Assembly (NCBI RefSeq): GCF_003626655.1
Contig: NZ_RBAN01000005.1
Location: 248,001 to 312,000 of the forward strand
Origin: Micromonospora costi
Lineage (GTDB): Bacteria; Actinomycetota; Actinomycetes; Mycobacteriales; Micromonosporaceae
DNA: 64,000 bases
Reading direction: 5' to 3'
Positions 17,213 to 26,218 of this stretch are shown here, in pieces. A program made the position numbers and the translations under genes. Under the pieces are notes generated by a model that was given only the letters and a program-made list of their open reading frames with translations, searched no databases and had not been told where the DNA came from. Within the stretch, counting starts at the first letter, position 1, and the number at the start of each line of letters is the position of its first letter.

Positions 17213-18034
17213 TTACGCCTTGATGAGGTCGATGATGTGGCCGAAGGTGAGGTCTGACGCGAGCGCCGTCAGGTCTCCCGCCGCTAGCTTCGCCGCAGCC
17301 GCCTGTGTAGCTCCGAGAGCGTGCGTGTACGGGTCGACCCCGAGGCTGATCCGGCGGACACCGATCGTCTGGAGTTCCGCGAGCGTGGCGGTGTCCTTGG
17401 GGCTGACGAGGACGTTGACCGGCTTGGGGGCGACAGCCTTGATGACTGCGCTGATCGAGGCCAGGTCCGGCAGGCTCGGCGCGTACAGGACGTCAGCTCC
17501 TGCTTCCGCGAAGGCCGTGAGGCGGCGGATGGTGTCATCGATGTCGGAAATTCCCCACAGGAAGTTGTCCGTACGGCCGGTCACAACGATCCGTCCGCGC
17601 CCAGCTGCGCCGGCGGCCTCGATGCGTCGAACGGCGTCATCGAATTGCCGAATCGGGTTGGAGGGGTCACCAGTGGTGTCCTCAATCCCGATGCCGGCGA
17701 GACCGCGGGCAATGGCGGCGTCGACAGTGGCCGCGACATCTTCGGGAGTCTCGCCGTAGCCATCCTCAAAGTCGCCGTTGATCGGCAGGCCACTCACGGA
17801 CGTGAGTAGGGCGGCATGGTCAAGGTGCGTGTCGCGGCCGATGGCGTGGATACCGTCGAGCCGGCCCAGTGTCGCGGCGAAAGCCGCCGAGGAGGTCGCG
17901 ATCGACTTGAATCCGGCCTCCTTGAAGAGCAGGGCCGACGGGCCGTCCCATGCGTTGGGCATGATGAACGTATCGGGGCCACGATGGAGGTCGACGAACT
18001 GTTCGTACCGCGCCTGGGCCGGAACATCAGACAT
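17213..18034 (-). CDS. Isocitrate lyase/PEP mutase superfamily protein
   Basis: 273 residues, a single TIM-barrel. The metal-binding strand reads INGDFEDGYGETPEDV, followed by GIEDTTGDPSNP and IVVTGRTDNFL, matching the D-x-E-x-G, G-I-x-x-E-D and R-T-D motifs of the PEP mutase/2-methylisocitrate lyase family. The lyase signature K-K-C-G-H is absent, as in many actinobacterial members, so it is not a standard isocitrate lyase; C-C or P-C cleavage of an oxaloacetate-like substrate is possible. It starts nine bases after the stop of the NTF2-like gene and is very probably co-transcribed with it. Confidence 0.85.
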   Translation of the reverse strand: MSDVPAQARYEQFVDLHRGPDTFIMPNAWDGPSALLFKEAGFKSIATSSAAFAATLGRLDGIHAIGRDTHLDHAALLTSVSGLPINGDFEDGYGETPEDVAATVDAAIARGLAGIGIEDTTGDPSNPIRQFDDAVRRIEAAGAAGRGRIVVTGRTDNFLWGISDIDDTIRRLTAFAEAGADVLYAPSLPDLASISAVIKAVAPKPVNVLVSPKDTATLAELQTIGVRRISLGVDPYTHALGATQAAAAKLAAGDLTALASDLTFGHIIDLIKA

Positions 18035-18043
18035 GGTGGCGGG

Positions 18044-18424
18044 TCAGGCGCCCGGGGCGATCGCGCAGGCGGAGACGCAGAGCCAGGTGCCCTCGCGCTT
18101 CTGGTACACGTCCGTGTACAGCGCTTCCTGCACCACTCCGTCGGCGATCATGGTGTAGGTGACGCGGCCGTGGATCAGCGCAACGTCGCCGAGGATGCGG
18201 ATCTTGGAATCGCGCAGAGTGATGTCCTTGATGGGTCGAGGCTTGGCGATGTATTCGAGGTACTCCTCGCGGTTGCGGGTGACACCCGGTGTCTGCACGA
18301 CGAAATCTTCGGCGAGGAATTCACTGAAGCGCTTGGCGTCGCTGGCCTCGTCCGATTGGATGTAGTCGAGGTTGAGCTGTTCGAGGATTGCCAGATCTTC
18401 GGCCGACTGCTCGGTCCCGTTCAT
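18044..18424 (-). CDS. NTF2/SnoaL-like (DUF4440-type) protein
   Basis: 126 residues with AAGGAG five bases before the ATG. Alpha helix LAILEQLNLDYIQSDEASDA, then FSEFLAEDFVVQTP, strands VALIHGRVTYTMIADG and TWLCVSACAIAP: the cone-shaped NTF2-like fold. Such domains isomerise, dehydrate or just bind small ligands. First gene of the 18424-14496 set. Its leader region is long and holds an imperfect palindrome at 18700-18718. Confidence 0.75.
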   Translation of the reverse strand: MNGTEQSAEDLAILEQLNLDYIQSDEASDAKRFSEFLAEDFVVQTPGVTRNREEYLEYIAKPRPIKDITLRDSKIRILGDVALIHGRVTYTMIADGVVQEALYTDVYQKREGTWLCVSACAIAPGA

Positions 18425-19285
18425 TTCTTGCTCCTTATGGTGGAGTTCGGCTTTCGCCGGGCTGGGTTGTGGTTCCGTGCCGCATATGCGGTGCTCGCGT
18501 GAGCGGTCGTGCCATCTGGTTGGTGTCAGATTCGTCGCGCCGTTTTGGCGACTACGTCGCAATCTTTCGGTCGGGCCCCGGTCGCGCGCCCACCGCAGTC
18601 TGTTCCGCGGCTGGCGGCTCCTGCATGCTCCGTCCTCGAGTGGCGGCAGGTGGTTGGCCCGATGAGTTCGGTCGCTCCGTCGACCATGAGACGACAGGAC
18701 TGTCTGGTCCAGTCTAAGACGCCGCTGGCGCCGCTCGCAAACGTGGGCGCCTGGTCGTCCCGACCATGCCGGTTCGGTGGCCGGCGTCGGTAGTTGGCAG
18801 GTCAGGAGGGATGCTAGACGACCTGGCGTGCTGGGTGCAACGCGAGCATCCGGCAACCTCAGCGGCGCTTCCGGAAGCTCATATCTGGACCCTAACGTCC
18901 AATATTGCCTTGCCGGCGTCCGACCCGAAGCCGTAGAATTTGTCGTCGCCGAGCATGCTTTCCCACCGCATGCCGTCTGACTAATGCAAGTCATCGCCGT
19001 TCGGCGCGTCGCCAAAGGGAGTCATGTAGCCGAGACTTCACGAGGTGCGTGCTGACATCCGATCATGCCGCTGATGGGCGCGGCATCTGTGAGCGCACCG
19101 GGTTCACGGCCGGGCCGTGGGAGCAAATCGGGAGCGTCTGAGCCACCGGTCACTGGCCAGGCGTCGGCGGACGGCCGGTCCGTGTCGCCCGGCAGCGGTG
19201 TATGCGCAGGTCACGGCGGCATGGAGCCGCTCGAGGCCTGGTCTTGGAAGTGGGAGCAGATGGGGCTCCCGCCTCCTCCGCTCAC
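18425..19285. other. 861-bp intergenic stretch
   Basis: No open frame here has a start site and codon pattern I would defend. It holds the second copy of GGACCCTAACGTCCAA (18887-18902) and an imperfect palindrome CTGTCTGGTCCAGTCTAAG at 18700-18718, which resembles TetR-type sites and could control the genes starting at 18424. The remainder shows no recognisable feature. Confidence 0.5.
18887..18902. promoter_or_regulatory. Element GGACCCTAACGTCCAA, copy 2
   Basis: Identical to 14250-14265; here a T precedes it, making the palindrome TGGAC-N6-GTCCA. On the minus strand it reads TTGGAC, which could be a -35 element. It is 463 bp upstream of the NTF2-like gene. Either a shared operator or a boundary repeat. 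Confidence 0.4.
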
Positions 19286-19318
19286 GATGGGCCGGCGACG
19301 GGAGGTCGCCGGCCCATC
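19286..19318 (-). terminator. Hairpin terminator after the truncated esterase
   Basis: Perfect 14-bp stem (GATGGGCCGGCGAC, 19286-19299, with 19305-19318) and a 5-nt loop, 11 bp beyond the stop of the minus-strand esterase fragment. No T run, as is usual in high-GC actinomycetes. Confidence 0.7.
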
Positions 19319-19329
19319 ATGCCTGCTGG

Positions 19330-20421
19330 CTACCGAACCCGCAGATGCTGAGGCGCTGCCGCGCCGGGAGCGTAGGTCGGGTCACCGGAGTAGGCGACGT
19401 GGACCGGGTACACCCCTGCCGAGAGTCCGGCGGTCGGCAGCGTGACGACGGCCGCGCCGTCGGTCAGCGAAACCACCTGCGTGGTGCCGCCGAGGGTGAC
19501 GGCGATCTCACCGGTCACCGTCGGAGACGTCCCGTGCCGGGACTGTGCCCTCACGTCGACGTTCAGTGTGAACCTGCCACCACCGACGATGGACGCAGGT
19601 GCGGCGTTCGCCTTCACCACGGTTCCTGCCGTGCCCGTCGGCGTCAGGGTGACCTGGGCCGCGCCTGTCTTGGTCGGGTCGACCACCGACGTCGCTGCGA
19701 CGGTGAGCGACGACGCGGTCTCATCGGCGGCCACCGAGAGCCGACCATCCGCGGAGATGGTCGTGCCCGCCGAGGTCGCTCCCTTGACCGACCACGTCAC
19801 CGCCTTGCTGACGTCTTCGTTCGTGGTCACGTGGGCGGTGAACTGCTTCACCCAGTTCCAGCCCTGCGTCAGGTTCTCGGACGCAGGCGTCACCGACACG
19901 GAGTCGACGCCCGTCCAGAGGTAGTCCCTGGCGAAGATCGTGAACAGTTGGCCCGCCGTCATCGAGTCGTGCGCGCCGGGGACTTGGGCCGTCTTGGCGG
20001 CGAACCCTCGAGCCCTGAAGTTGTTCGCGATGGTGTTCTGAGCGTTGAGGTTACCTTCGAAGACACCATTGCCGAGGAACACGAAGAGGTCATCGTTCCC
20101 GACCGCGGCCGCGATGTTGTCGTAGTCCTGCGTCGTGAGGGACGGGTTGCCGAAGAAGTGTGCGTAGAACCCGAACGTGGTCGGGTAGTTCCGGATGACG
20201 ACGCCGCCCGTCATGCCGCCGTACGAGAACCCGCCGTAGGCGCGCCCCTCACGCTTGGTCGAGACATTGTAGTTCTTCTCGATGAAGGGAAGGATGACCT
20301 GGACCAGGTTGTTGGCGGCGTTGGTCTGGTTGTAGGAGGCGGCGCCGAGGCTGGTGCCCGTGAAGTGATTCCCCATGGTGACAACCACTGTGGGCTCGAT
20401 CTCGCCCTTGGCAATCCACCT
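19330..20421 (-). pseudogene. 5'-truncated secreted esterase (CE1-like) with C-terminal Ig-like domains
   Basis: The readable frame begins RGRWIAKGEIEPTVVVTMGN just after an in-frame stop, so the signal peptide and about the first half of the esterase are missing. What remains has the nucleophile elbow GGFSYGGMTGG, the histidine in VPGAHDSMTAG, and a fold segment matching feruloyl/acetyl-xylan esterase-like proteins of xylanase type. Two Ig-like domains follow (about 185-350); the last ends DPTYAPGAAAPQHLRVR, closely like the end of the GH43 protein encoded at 20883. Without the N-terminus it should be inactive. Sequence 20422-20820 does not contain the missing part. Confidence 0.75.
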
Positions 20422-20820
20422 CCCACGTCATTGCAGACGGCATCCGCGCGGCGGTTGACCAGTACTCCCCGCCGCAATTGGCAGCATCGGTCCAGATCTC
20501 ATCCGGATCTCTCGGCGTGTCGGCGCATCTGAAGGGGGCGGCAGCCCTGGTCCGCACGGAGAACCTCCTCGACGACACCAGGCATGGCTCAAGCACACGC
20601 CGCGTGATCGGTGCTCGTCTGAGCTGAGCATCTGCCGCCACACAGCCGGCCTTCAGCCACTCGAAGGGCATCAGCCGGCCGGGTCGGGCGCGTTGACCGG
20701 CAGGCCAGGGCTGCCCCCAGGTTCCCCGGCTGTATTCCGCATGGCCAGCAAGCTCGGCCTGCCGCAACTCCACGACCCGTACCGCGACGCACCGTCTCGT
20801 TGACCTGATAGTACGCCGAT
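20422..20820. other. Junction/intergenic region before the first GH43 gene
   Basis: About 400 bp with no defensible gene. The esterase homology stops abruptly at about 20421. A possible promoter for the plus-strand GH43 gene is TTGACC at 20800-20805 with the operator overlapping the expected -10 position. Confidence 0.45.
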
Positions 20821-20834
20821 TGTTAACGTTAACA
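20821..20834. promoter_or_regulatory. LacI-type operator TGTTAACGTTAACA
   Basis: Perfect 14-bp palindrome, 48 bp upstream of the GH43 start at 20883 and overlapping the likely -10 region. It is the consensus form of a site repeated with small changes at 25769, 26193, 37484 and 37595. The central CG flanked by symmetric arms is typical of LacI/GalR repressors that control sugar catabolism. Confidence 0.75.
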
Positions 20835-20882
20835 CCATCCGTCCACTTCAGAGGAAGCCTGAAGCCGACCAAGGAGGATCAA

Positions 20883-23843
20883 TTGAGATTGAGACAGCAA
20901 AGGTCGCGTCCCAGGCTGAGTCCGAAGGGTAGAGGTGTCGCGGGCCTGGCATTGGGTGTGCTTCTCTCGATCTCGTTCGCACCGGCGCCCTCGCACGCGG
21001 CCGCGGACGGGCTGGAGGAGGGCCTGGTGCACCACTTCGCCCTCGACGAGACCAGTGGGACGACGCTGGTCAACTCGGGCAGCGCGGGCTCGGCGGCGAA
21101 CGCCACGCTCGTGCATCCGGAGAAGGCGACCTTGACCGGGAACGGAGTCAGGTTCAACCCCGACTCCTACGAGAGCGCCCTCAACGGTGCGTACGTGGCC
21201 CTGCCAAAAGACATCACCGCCGGCATGTCGAATCTCACCGTCGACTATGACGTGTGGATCGATCCGGCGAACGTCGGCGAGCACCAGATGTGGGGCTTCG
21301 GCGCGAAGTCCGGCTCGTGCGACGTCGACACCGGCGCCCAGGGCTCCATCTTCGCGTCGAACACCCAGCGGTTCCGCGTCGCGGTGGGTTCGGCGAACCT
21401 CCAACAGAACCGGGTCCGCATGCCCGAGGGAGCGTGGACGCACGTCACCTACACCCAGTCACTGAACGCGAACGGTACGAGCTGGACCGGCAGGCTCTAC
21501 CTCGACGGCGTGCTGCATGCGACATCGGCGAACCTGACCACACCGCCTTCGGTGAACGCAGCGGGGACCAACTGCAACTTCCTCGCGCGCTCGCAGACGT
21601 CGGGCCACTACTCATTCCGCGGAACGATCCGGGACTTCCGGGTCTACGACCGGGCAGTGAGCCTCGACGAGACACTCGCCCTGGCGGAAAGGACCGTCTC
21701 CACGGGCGTTCGCGCCGACGCCGAAGCCATCGACCTCGGCCTGACCAGTGCGATCGTACGTGACATCACTCTGCCAAAGGTGGGCTCCGTGGCGGGCTCG
21801 GCCATCACGTGGACGAGTTCGGACCCGTCGGTCGTCGCGGTCTATACCCCGCCAGCCGTCGCCAGCGCACGCAAAGTCGCGGTGACCGGCAGGATCACCC
21901 GCCCCGCGCAGGGGCAGCCGGACGCGACGGCCACGCTCACGGCGACTGTCCGCAAGGGCGCCGATGACGTCGCTACACGGGAGATTCCCGTCGTGGTGAA
22001 GGCCGAGTTCGACGACGCGCAGGCGGTCGACCGTGACAGGTTCGACCTGGCCCTGTACGCCACCGACGACGTGCGCGGAAACATCAACCTCCCTGCCAAC
22101 GGGGAGTTCGGATCCAAGATCACCTGGAAGTCCACCACCGAGCTCGTCACTCCGACCGGTGAGGTGACCCGCCCGGCCTTCGGCCGTCCGGATGTTGCCG
22201 CCACCCTGACGGCGACCATCACCAAGGGTTCAGCCTCGCAGACGAAGTCGTTCCCGGTGACCATCACCGCCATGCCCCGTTCCGAGGAGTACGAGCGGTA
22301 CTTCATGGGGTACTTCAAGGGCGAAGGAATCGCCGACGGTGAGCAGATCATGTTCGCGACGTCCAACGGAAACACCGCGCTGGACTGGACCGGTCTGACC
22401 GGAGGCTGGCCGTCGCTCATCTCTCAGCTGGGCGACCAGGGCCTTCGTGACCCGCACATCGTCCGCTCACCCGACGGCGACACGTACTACATGATCGCCA
22501 CCGACCTGAACTGGTACGACCAGGGCGGATACGCCATCAACGACACCCAGTACATCGAGGTGTTCGAGTCGCACGACCTCGTGCACTGGACTCCTCAGCG
22601 GCACGTGAAGGTCGCGCCCGACAACGCGGGCAACGCCTTCGCACCCGAGTCGCTGTGGGTCGACGAGATCGGCGCCTACGTCGTGTTCTGGGCACAGTCG
22701 CTGTGGAACGACCCCGTGAACCGCACCGGTCAGGGGAACGCGCAGATGTGGTACACCACGACGCGCGACTTCCAGACGTTCTCCGGTCCCAAGGTCTGGC
22801 AGAACCCGGCCCCTCAGTCGCGGATCGACACGACCGCGATCCGGGTCGGCGACTACTACTACCGCGTGACCAAGAACGAGGCCGGCAACCAGGGCTCGGA
22901 CATCTTCTCGGAGAAGCACACCGACTTCCTGGACAGCAATATCGACAACTGGACGTTGGTCGCTCCGGCTCTGGGGCGCACGACCTGGGTCGCCAACCAG
23001 GGGTACGAGGGGCCGGTCGTTTTCAAGGCCAACCCCGGTGACACCTCCTGCCCCGGCCAGTTCTATCTCTGGGGTGACCGGTACACGAACGGCGGTGGAT
23101 ACCAGGCCGCGTGCCACGAGAACATCGAGGCTCCCACCTGGAACGCCAAGGCGATCACGATGACCAACGCGGGTGTCGTCCGTCCGCGCCACGGCACCGT
23201 GATCCCGCTGACCCTCCGCGAGTGGAACGACATCCGCAAGATCCCGAACAGCGACGTCACGACCACCACCGAGGTGGCTGTCGAGCCGTACGCGAGCGGG
23301 GCCCAGACAACCACGGCCACCGCCACGGTCAAGGCAGCTGACGGGTTCGAGACCGGCGGTCAGGTGCGGTTCAGCATCGGCTCGTGGTCGAAGCTCGCCT
23401 ACCTGAACGACGGTGCGGCCACGGTCACGCTGCCGACGGGTCTGCCGGCGGGCGCCCGGACGGTCAAGGCCGAGTACCTCGGCTTCGACTACCTGAAGGC
23501 GTCGGAGGATACGGCGTCGTTCACGGTGCCTTCCGGCCCGGCCGCCGTCAAGGTCCAGGCGAGAACCGCGCCGGCATCGGTTGTCCGCGGGGACACGTTC
23601 AGCCTGAACGTGACTGTTGGGCCGGCGGGCGGGCAGAAGCAGCAGGCTCCGATTCCGACCGGCGAGGTCACCGTCACCTTCGGCGGCACCGCGCAGGTCG
23701 TGCCACTGGCGGACGGCGAGGCCGTCGTCGCACTGCAGACTGCCGATCTGAAGCCCGGGACGTACCGGGTCCACCTTGCCTACTCCGGCAACCCGACCTA
23801 CCAGCCCTATGCCGCCACCTACCAGAATTTGACGGTGCGGTAG
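20883..23843 (+). CDS. Secreted GH43-family arabinosidase/xylosidase with LamG and Ig-like domains
   Basis: 986 residues from a TTG, chosen because AAGGAGG lies five bases before it; earlier in-frame codons fall in the operator. A signal peptide ends near APSHAAADG (about residue 41). LamG/concanavalin-like domain 45-260, two atrophied bacterial Ig-like domains about 262-465, a five-bladed GH43-type propeller about 466-775 (GLRDPHIVRSPDGDTYYMIA carries the probable base Asp; AFAPESLW holds a conserved Glu), then two further Ig-like domains to the end. Secreted; expected to hydrolyse arabinan or arabinoxylan side chains, exact linkage undecided. Convergent with the next gene across a strong hairpin. 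Confidence 0.85.
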   Translation: MRLRQQRSRPRLSPKGRGVAGLALGVLLSISFAPAPSHAAADGLEEGLVHHFALDETSGTTLVNSGSAGSAANATLVHPEKATLTGNGVRFNPDSYESALNGAYVALPKDITAGMSNLTVDYDVWIDPANVGEHQMWGFGAKSGSCDVDTGAQGSIFASNTQRFRVAVGSANLQQNRVRMPEGAWTHVTYTQSLNANGTSWTGRLYLDGVLHATSANLTTPPSVNAAGTNCNFLARSQTSGHYSFRGTIRDFRVYDRAVSLDETLALAERTVSTGVRADAEAIDLGLTSAIVRDITLPKVGSVAGSAITWTSSDPSVVAVYTPPAVASARKVAVTGRITRPAQGQPDATATLTATVRKGADDVATREIPVVVKAEFDDAQAVDRDRFDLALYATDDVRGNINLPANGEFGSKITWKSTTELVTPTGEVTRPAFGRPDVAATLTATITKGSASQTKSFPVTITAMPRSEEYERYFMGYFKGEGIADGEQIMFATSNGNTALDWTGLTGGWPSLISQLGDQGLRDPHIVRSPDGDTYYMIATDLNWYDQGGYAINDTQYIEVFESHDLVHWTPQRHVKVAPDNAGNAFAPESLWVDEIGAYVVFWAQSLWNDPVNRTGQGNAQMWYTTTRDFQTFSGPKVWQNPAPQSRIDTTAIRVGDYYYRVTKNEAGNQGSDIFSEKHTDFLDSNIDNWTLVAPALGRTTWVANQGYEGPVVFKANPGDTSCPGQFYLWGDRYTNGGGYQAACHENIEAPTWNAKAITMTNAGVVRPRHGTVIPLTLREWNDIRKIPNSDVTTTTEVAVEPYASGAQTTTATATVKAADGFETGGQVRFSIGSWSKLAYLNDGAATVTLPTGLPAGARTVKAEYLGFDYLKASEDTASFTVPSGPAAVKVQARTAPASVVRGDTFSLNVTVGPAGGQKQQAPIPTGEVTVTFGGTAQVVPLADGEAVVALQTADLKPGTYRVHLAYSGNPTYQPYAATYQNLTVR

Positions 23844-23907
23844 CCAGCATGGAAAGAGCTCGATCCGCAGTTCTTGGTGGTAGCTCCGTGCTGAGATGAG
23901 TGACAAA

Positions 23908-23945
23908 GGGGAGCGGGCGAGATCGGTCGATCTCGCCCGCTCCCC
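23908..23945. terminator. Bidirectional hairpin terminator
   Basis: 18-bp perfect stem (23908-23925 with 23928-23945) with only GT between the arms, positioned between the converging GH43 genes ending at 23843 and 23961. Confidence 0.8.
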
Positions 23946-23960
23946 ATCTCCTGCTTCAGA

Positions 23961-25715
23961 CTATGGGGTGATCATGCCCTTTGAGGCAACCAGGTTGTAG
24001 TTCTCCCCGAACACGTTGAGCTCGTGGACTCCGACCTTCACGTTCTCGGTCGTACCCAGGATCTTCAGCCTGACTGCGTTCGTCAGCACCCGGTCGAAGG
24101 TGACGTAGTCAGCCGTGTACGCAGTGGTGTTCGTACTCCTGTCGACCAGCGGCCGCCACGTGTTCGTGGGGATGTCCTTGTACTCCAGCGTGTACTGCAC
24201 GGCGTTGTCCTTTGTGAACGTGCGCCCGAGCTCCTTCCACTGGATTTGCGCAGCAGAGATGTGGAAGACAGTCCCGAAGCCCCTGATGTACGTGGGCGCG
24301 GTGTCGCTGTCAGCCGGCTCCCACCAGGTGGATAGGGATCGGTCCCCGCCATAGTACGGATTGCGCCCGGGGGCATAGCTGCTCGCCCAGTACGCCTGGC
24401 TGTTGGTAGCCACATTGTAGAGCCCGACGTCGTCCCTACCCGAGATCTTCTTCCCGGGGGCCAGTTGCGGCGTGTTGGACAACTCGCAATCGATTGCTCC
24501 CTCTTGCGGCCCAGCGGGGATCACGTTGCAGATGTCCATCCCCAGTCGTCGCTCGAAGAACTCCTCGTATGCGATGACATAGGTGTAGAAGAACACCAGG
24601 TTACCGGAATTGTCGAGCACAAAACTGCCATGCCCGGCGTTCGGATATACTGCACTTGGGTGGTTGTTTCCGTAGCCGATCGGGTTCTGCTGCGTTTCTT
24701 TGAATCCTGAAAGCGGTTTATCCGACGACATGACCCCCGTCGCGTACGTGGTGTACTCGGTGCCACCGGATGCGACCGAGAGGTAATACGTGTCCCCCAC
24801 CTTGAACAGCTGCGAGCCCTCCACGTACCCGTGGGTGTAGGTCGCCTTGTTGTCACCGATGTGCTGCCACTCCTGGCGCGGGTCGAAGGTCCACAGGACG
24901 ACCGAGTCGCTGATGAGTTGCCGAGGATTGTTCGGGTCGAGTTCGGCCCCCATGATCGGCGAGCCGATGTTGTACGTCAAGTACAGCCGACCGTCCGTGT
25001 CAAGGAAGAACTGCACGTCGCCGACGCTCAGGGTCTGGCCGGTCGGGCGCAGGAAACTCCCCATGCTGGTCCACGGCCCGGTCGGCGAGTCCGCTTGATA
25101 GACCGGCGTGTTGTTGCCGGCCATGTAGAACTTGTCGCCGATCTGCACCACGGTTGGTGCGACCAGGCCCAGGTTCATCTCATGGGGCGTCCACGTGAGG
25201 TAGTCGGTGGTCGACCAGACAGTGCGGTTGTTGTTCGGTGCGTTCTGCATGGCGCCGGATGCGTAGAGGTAGATGGTCCCGTCGACGTTCAGCGCGGACC
25301 AGTCCGCCCCCGTGCGGGCCGAGTTCTCCGAGATCCTGGTGAAACCGACGGTGGATCGGCTGGCGAGAGTCCTTCCGGACGCTGCCGTCCACGTCTCCAG
25401 GTTCAAACTGGCCGGAATTTGCGATGTGTTCGCAACATTCGCGTCCGTCGGCGGCATTGTCCCTACGATGTTGCGGACCGCCATCCCGGGTAGGTTGATC
25501 GGGTTCACATACGTCTGTGTCATGTCGACACCAGCCAGCGGCACCTTGGCGGACGGGGTCTGGGGTCCGACGCCCTGCGCACCCGGCTGCACGGGCTTCT
25601 CCGCCGAGGCCGCCACAATTGGTGTCAGTTGGCCAACCACTACTCCAACCGCGAGAGCAAGGCCAATAGCCGCTAAGCTTCGACGCCTCGTTCCAGCTGT
25701 TCTCTCGATAGCCAT
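23961..25715 (-). CDS. Secreted GH43-family glycosidase with discoidin-like C-terminus
   Basis: 584 residues. A Tat-like leader (TRRRSLAAIGLALAVG) is followed by the propeller from about residue 65 to 420. Candidate catalytic residues are D138 (RTGADWSALNVDG, base), D233 (VGDVQFFLDTDG) and E299 (GYVEGSQLFKVGD, acid), spaced as in GH43. The last 150 residues resemble an F5/8 type C (galactose-binding-like) domain. GGAG precedes the ATG. Likely extracellular and active on xylan or arabinan oligomers. Upstream lie TTGACA (25821-25816, minus strand) and two operator-like sequences, so it belongs to the same regulon. Confidence 0.85.
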   Translation of the reverse strand: MAIERTAGTRRRSLAAIGLALAVGVVVGQLTPIVAASAEKPVQPGAQGVGPQTPSAKVPLAGVDMTQTYVNPINLPGMAVRNIVGTMPPTDANVANTSQIPASLNLETWTAASGRTLASRSTVGFTRISENSARTGADWSALNVDGTIYLYASGAMQNAPNNNRTVWSTTDYLTWTPHEMNLGLVAPTVVQIGDKFYMAGNNTPVYQADSPTGPWTSMGSFLRPTGQTLSVGDVQFFLDTDGRLYLTYNIGSPIMGAELDPNNPRQLISDSVVLWTFDPRQEWQHIGDNKATYTHGYVEGSQLFKVGDTYYLSVASGGTEYTTYATGVMSSDKPLSGFKETQQNPIGYGNNHPSAVYPNAGHGSFVLDNSGNLVFFYTYVIAYEEFFERRLGMDICNVIPAGPQEGAIDCELSNTPQLAPGKKISGRDDVGLYNVATNSQAYWASSYAPGRNPYYGGDRSLSTWWEPADSDTAPTYIRGFGTVFHISAAQIQWKELGRTFTKDNAVQYTLEYKDIPTNTWRPLVDRSTNTTAYTADYVTFDRVLTNAVRLKILGTTENVKVGVHELNVFGENYNLVASKGMITP

Positions 25716-25768
25716 TAAGCTCCTGACCTTCCCTGGGCTGCGTGAGCTCTGAACGCGGGCCGGATGCC

Positions 25769-25804
25769 TGTTAGCGTTAACAATTTTCGCGATGTTAACG
25801 CTGT
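25769..25804 (-). promoter_or_regulatory. LacI-type operators and promoter of the minus-strand GH43 gene
   Basis: TGTTAGCGTTAACA at 25769-25782 is a near-perfect copy of the operator, 54 bp upstream of the start at 25715. A second, half-degenerate copy (TGTTAACGCTGT, 25793-25804) overlaps the -10 position of a promoter whose TTGACA lies at 25821-25816 on the minus strand. Confidence 0.65.
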
Positions 25805-25821
25805 TGTCGAGAAGGTGTCAA

Positions 25822-26148
25822 GGGCGTCGATGCGACGTACGCGGGCGTCACCGGGTTCGCCCACACTTTGCGCCTCGTGACAGTGCCGCGATCGCGGCGG
25901 TGACCGGCCGCAAAACAGGGTCGACCGAAGGCGTCAAAAGGTTGGAGGAAAGTCCCACCTCGCGCTGGTGACCCTGCAAACCGCGCTCGGCGTACTCCTC
26001 GGGACTGTCGGCATCAATCCCGAGGCCGGCTGGCTGGCCGGCCTGCGGGCCCGGACGACCCGCTGGACCATGCACGTGCTCGCCGGCGCCCTGCTCGGCG
26101 CGCTCGTCATCCCTCCTCAGTGGTGGAAGCCGTCGTCCGCCAGGGCCA
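25822..26148. other. Intergenic stretch between divergent GH43 genes
   Basis: A plus-strand frame at 25968-26192 (VTLQTALGVLLG..., GTG start) follows GGAGGAAAG and is hydrophobic, but it ends within the promoter/operator of the next gene and matches no family I know. I treat the stretch as non-coding with low certainty. Confidence 0.4.
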
Positions 26149-26207
26149 TTGACACTATAAGTCGTAAATGTTTCAATAACGTTGAGCGCTGATGTTAACG
26201 TTAACAT
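26149..26207 (+). promoter_or_regulatory. Promoter and LacI-type operator of the third GH43 gene
   Basis: TTGACA (26149-26154), 17-bp spacer, TTCAAT (26172-26177), then the operator core TGTTAACGTTAACA at 26193-26206, 15 bp after the -10 element (the flanking A and T at 26192 and 26207 extend the palindrome). A repressor here would block promoter clearance. GGAGAG and the ATG at 26219 follow directly, so the leader is short. Confidence 0.7.
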
Positions 26208-26218
26208 AGGAGAGCTCG

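Noticed and set aside
25968..26192. 74-residue hydrophobic plus-strand frame before the third GH43 gene
   Set aside because: It overlaps the promoter and operator of the next gene and matches no family; kept only as a note in the intergenic entry.
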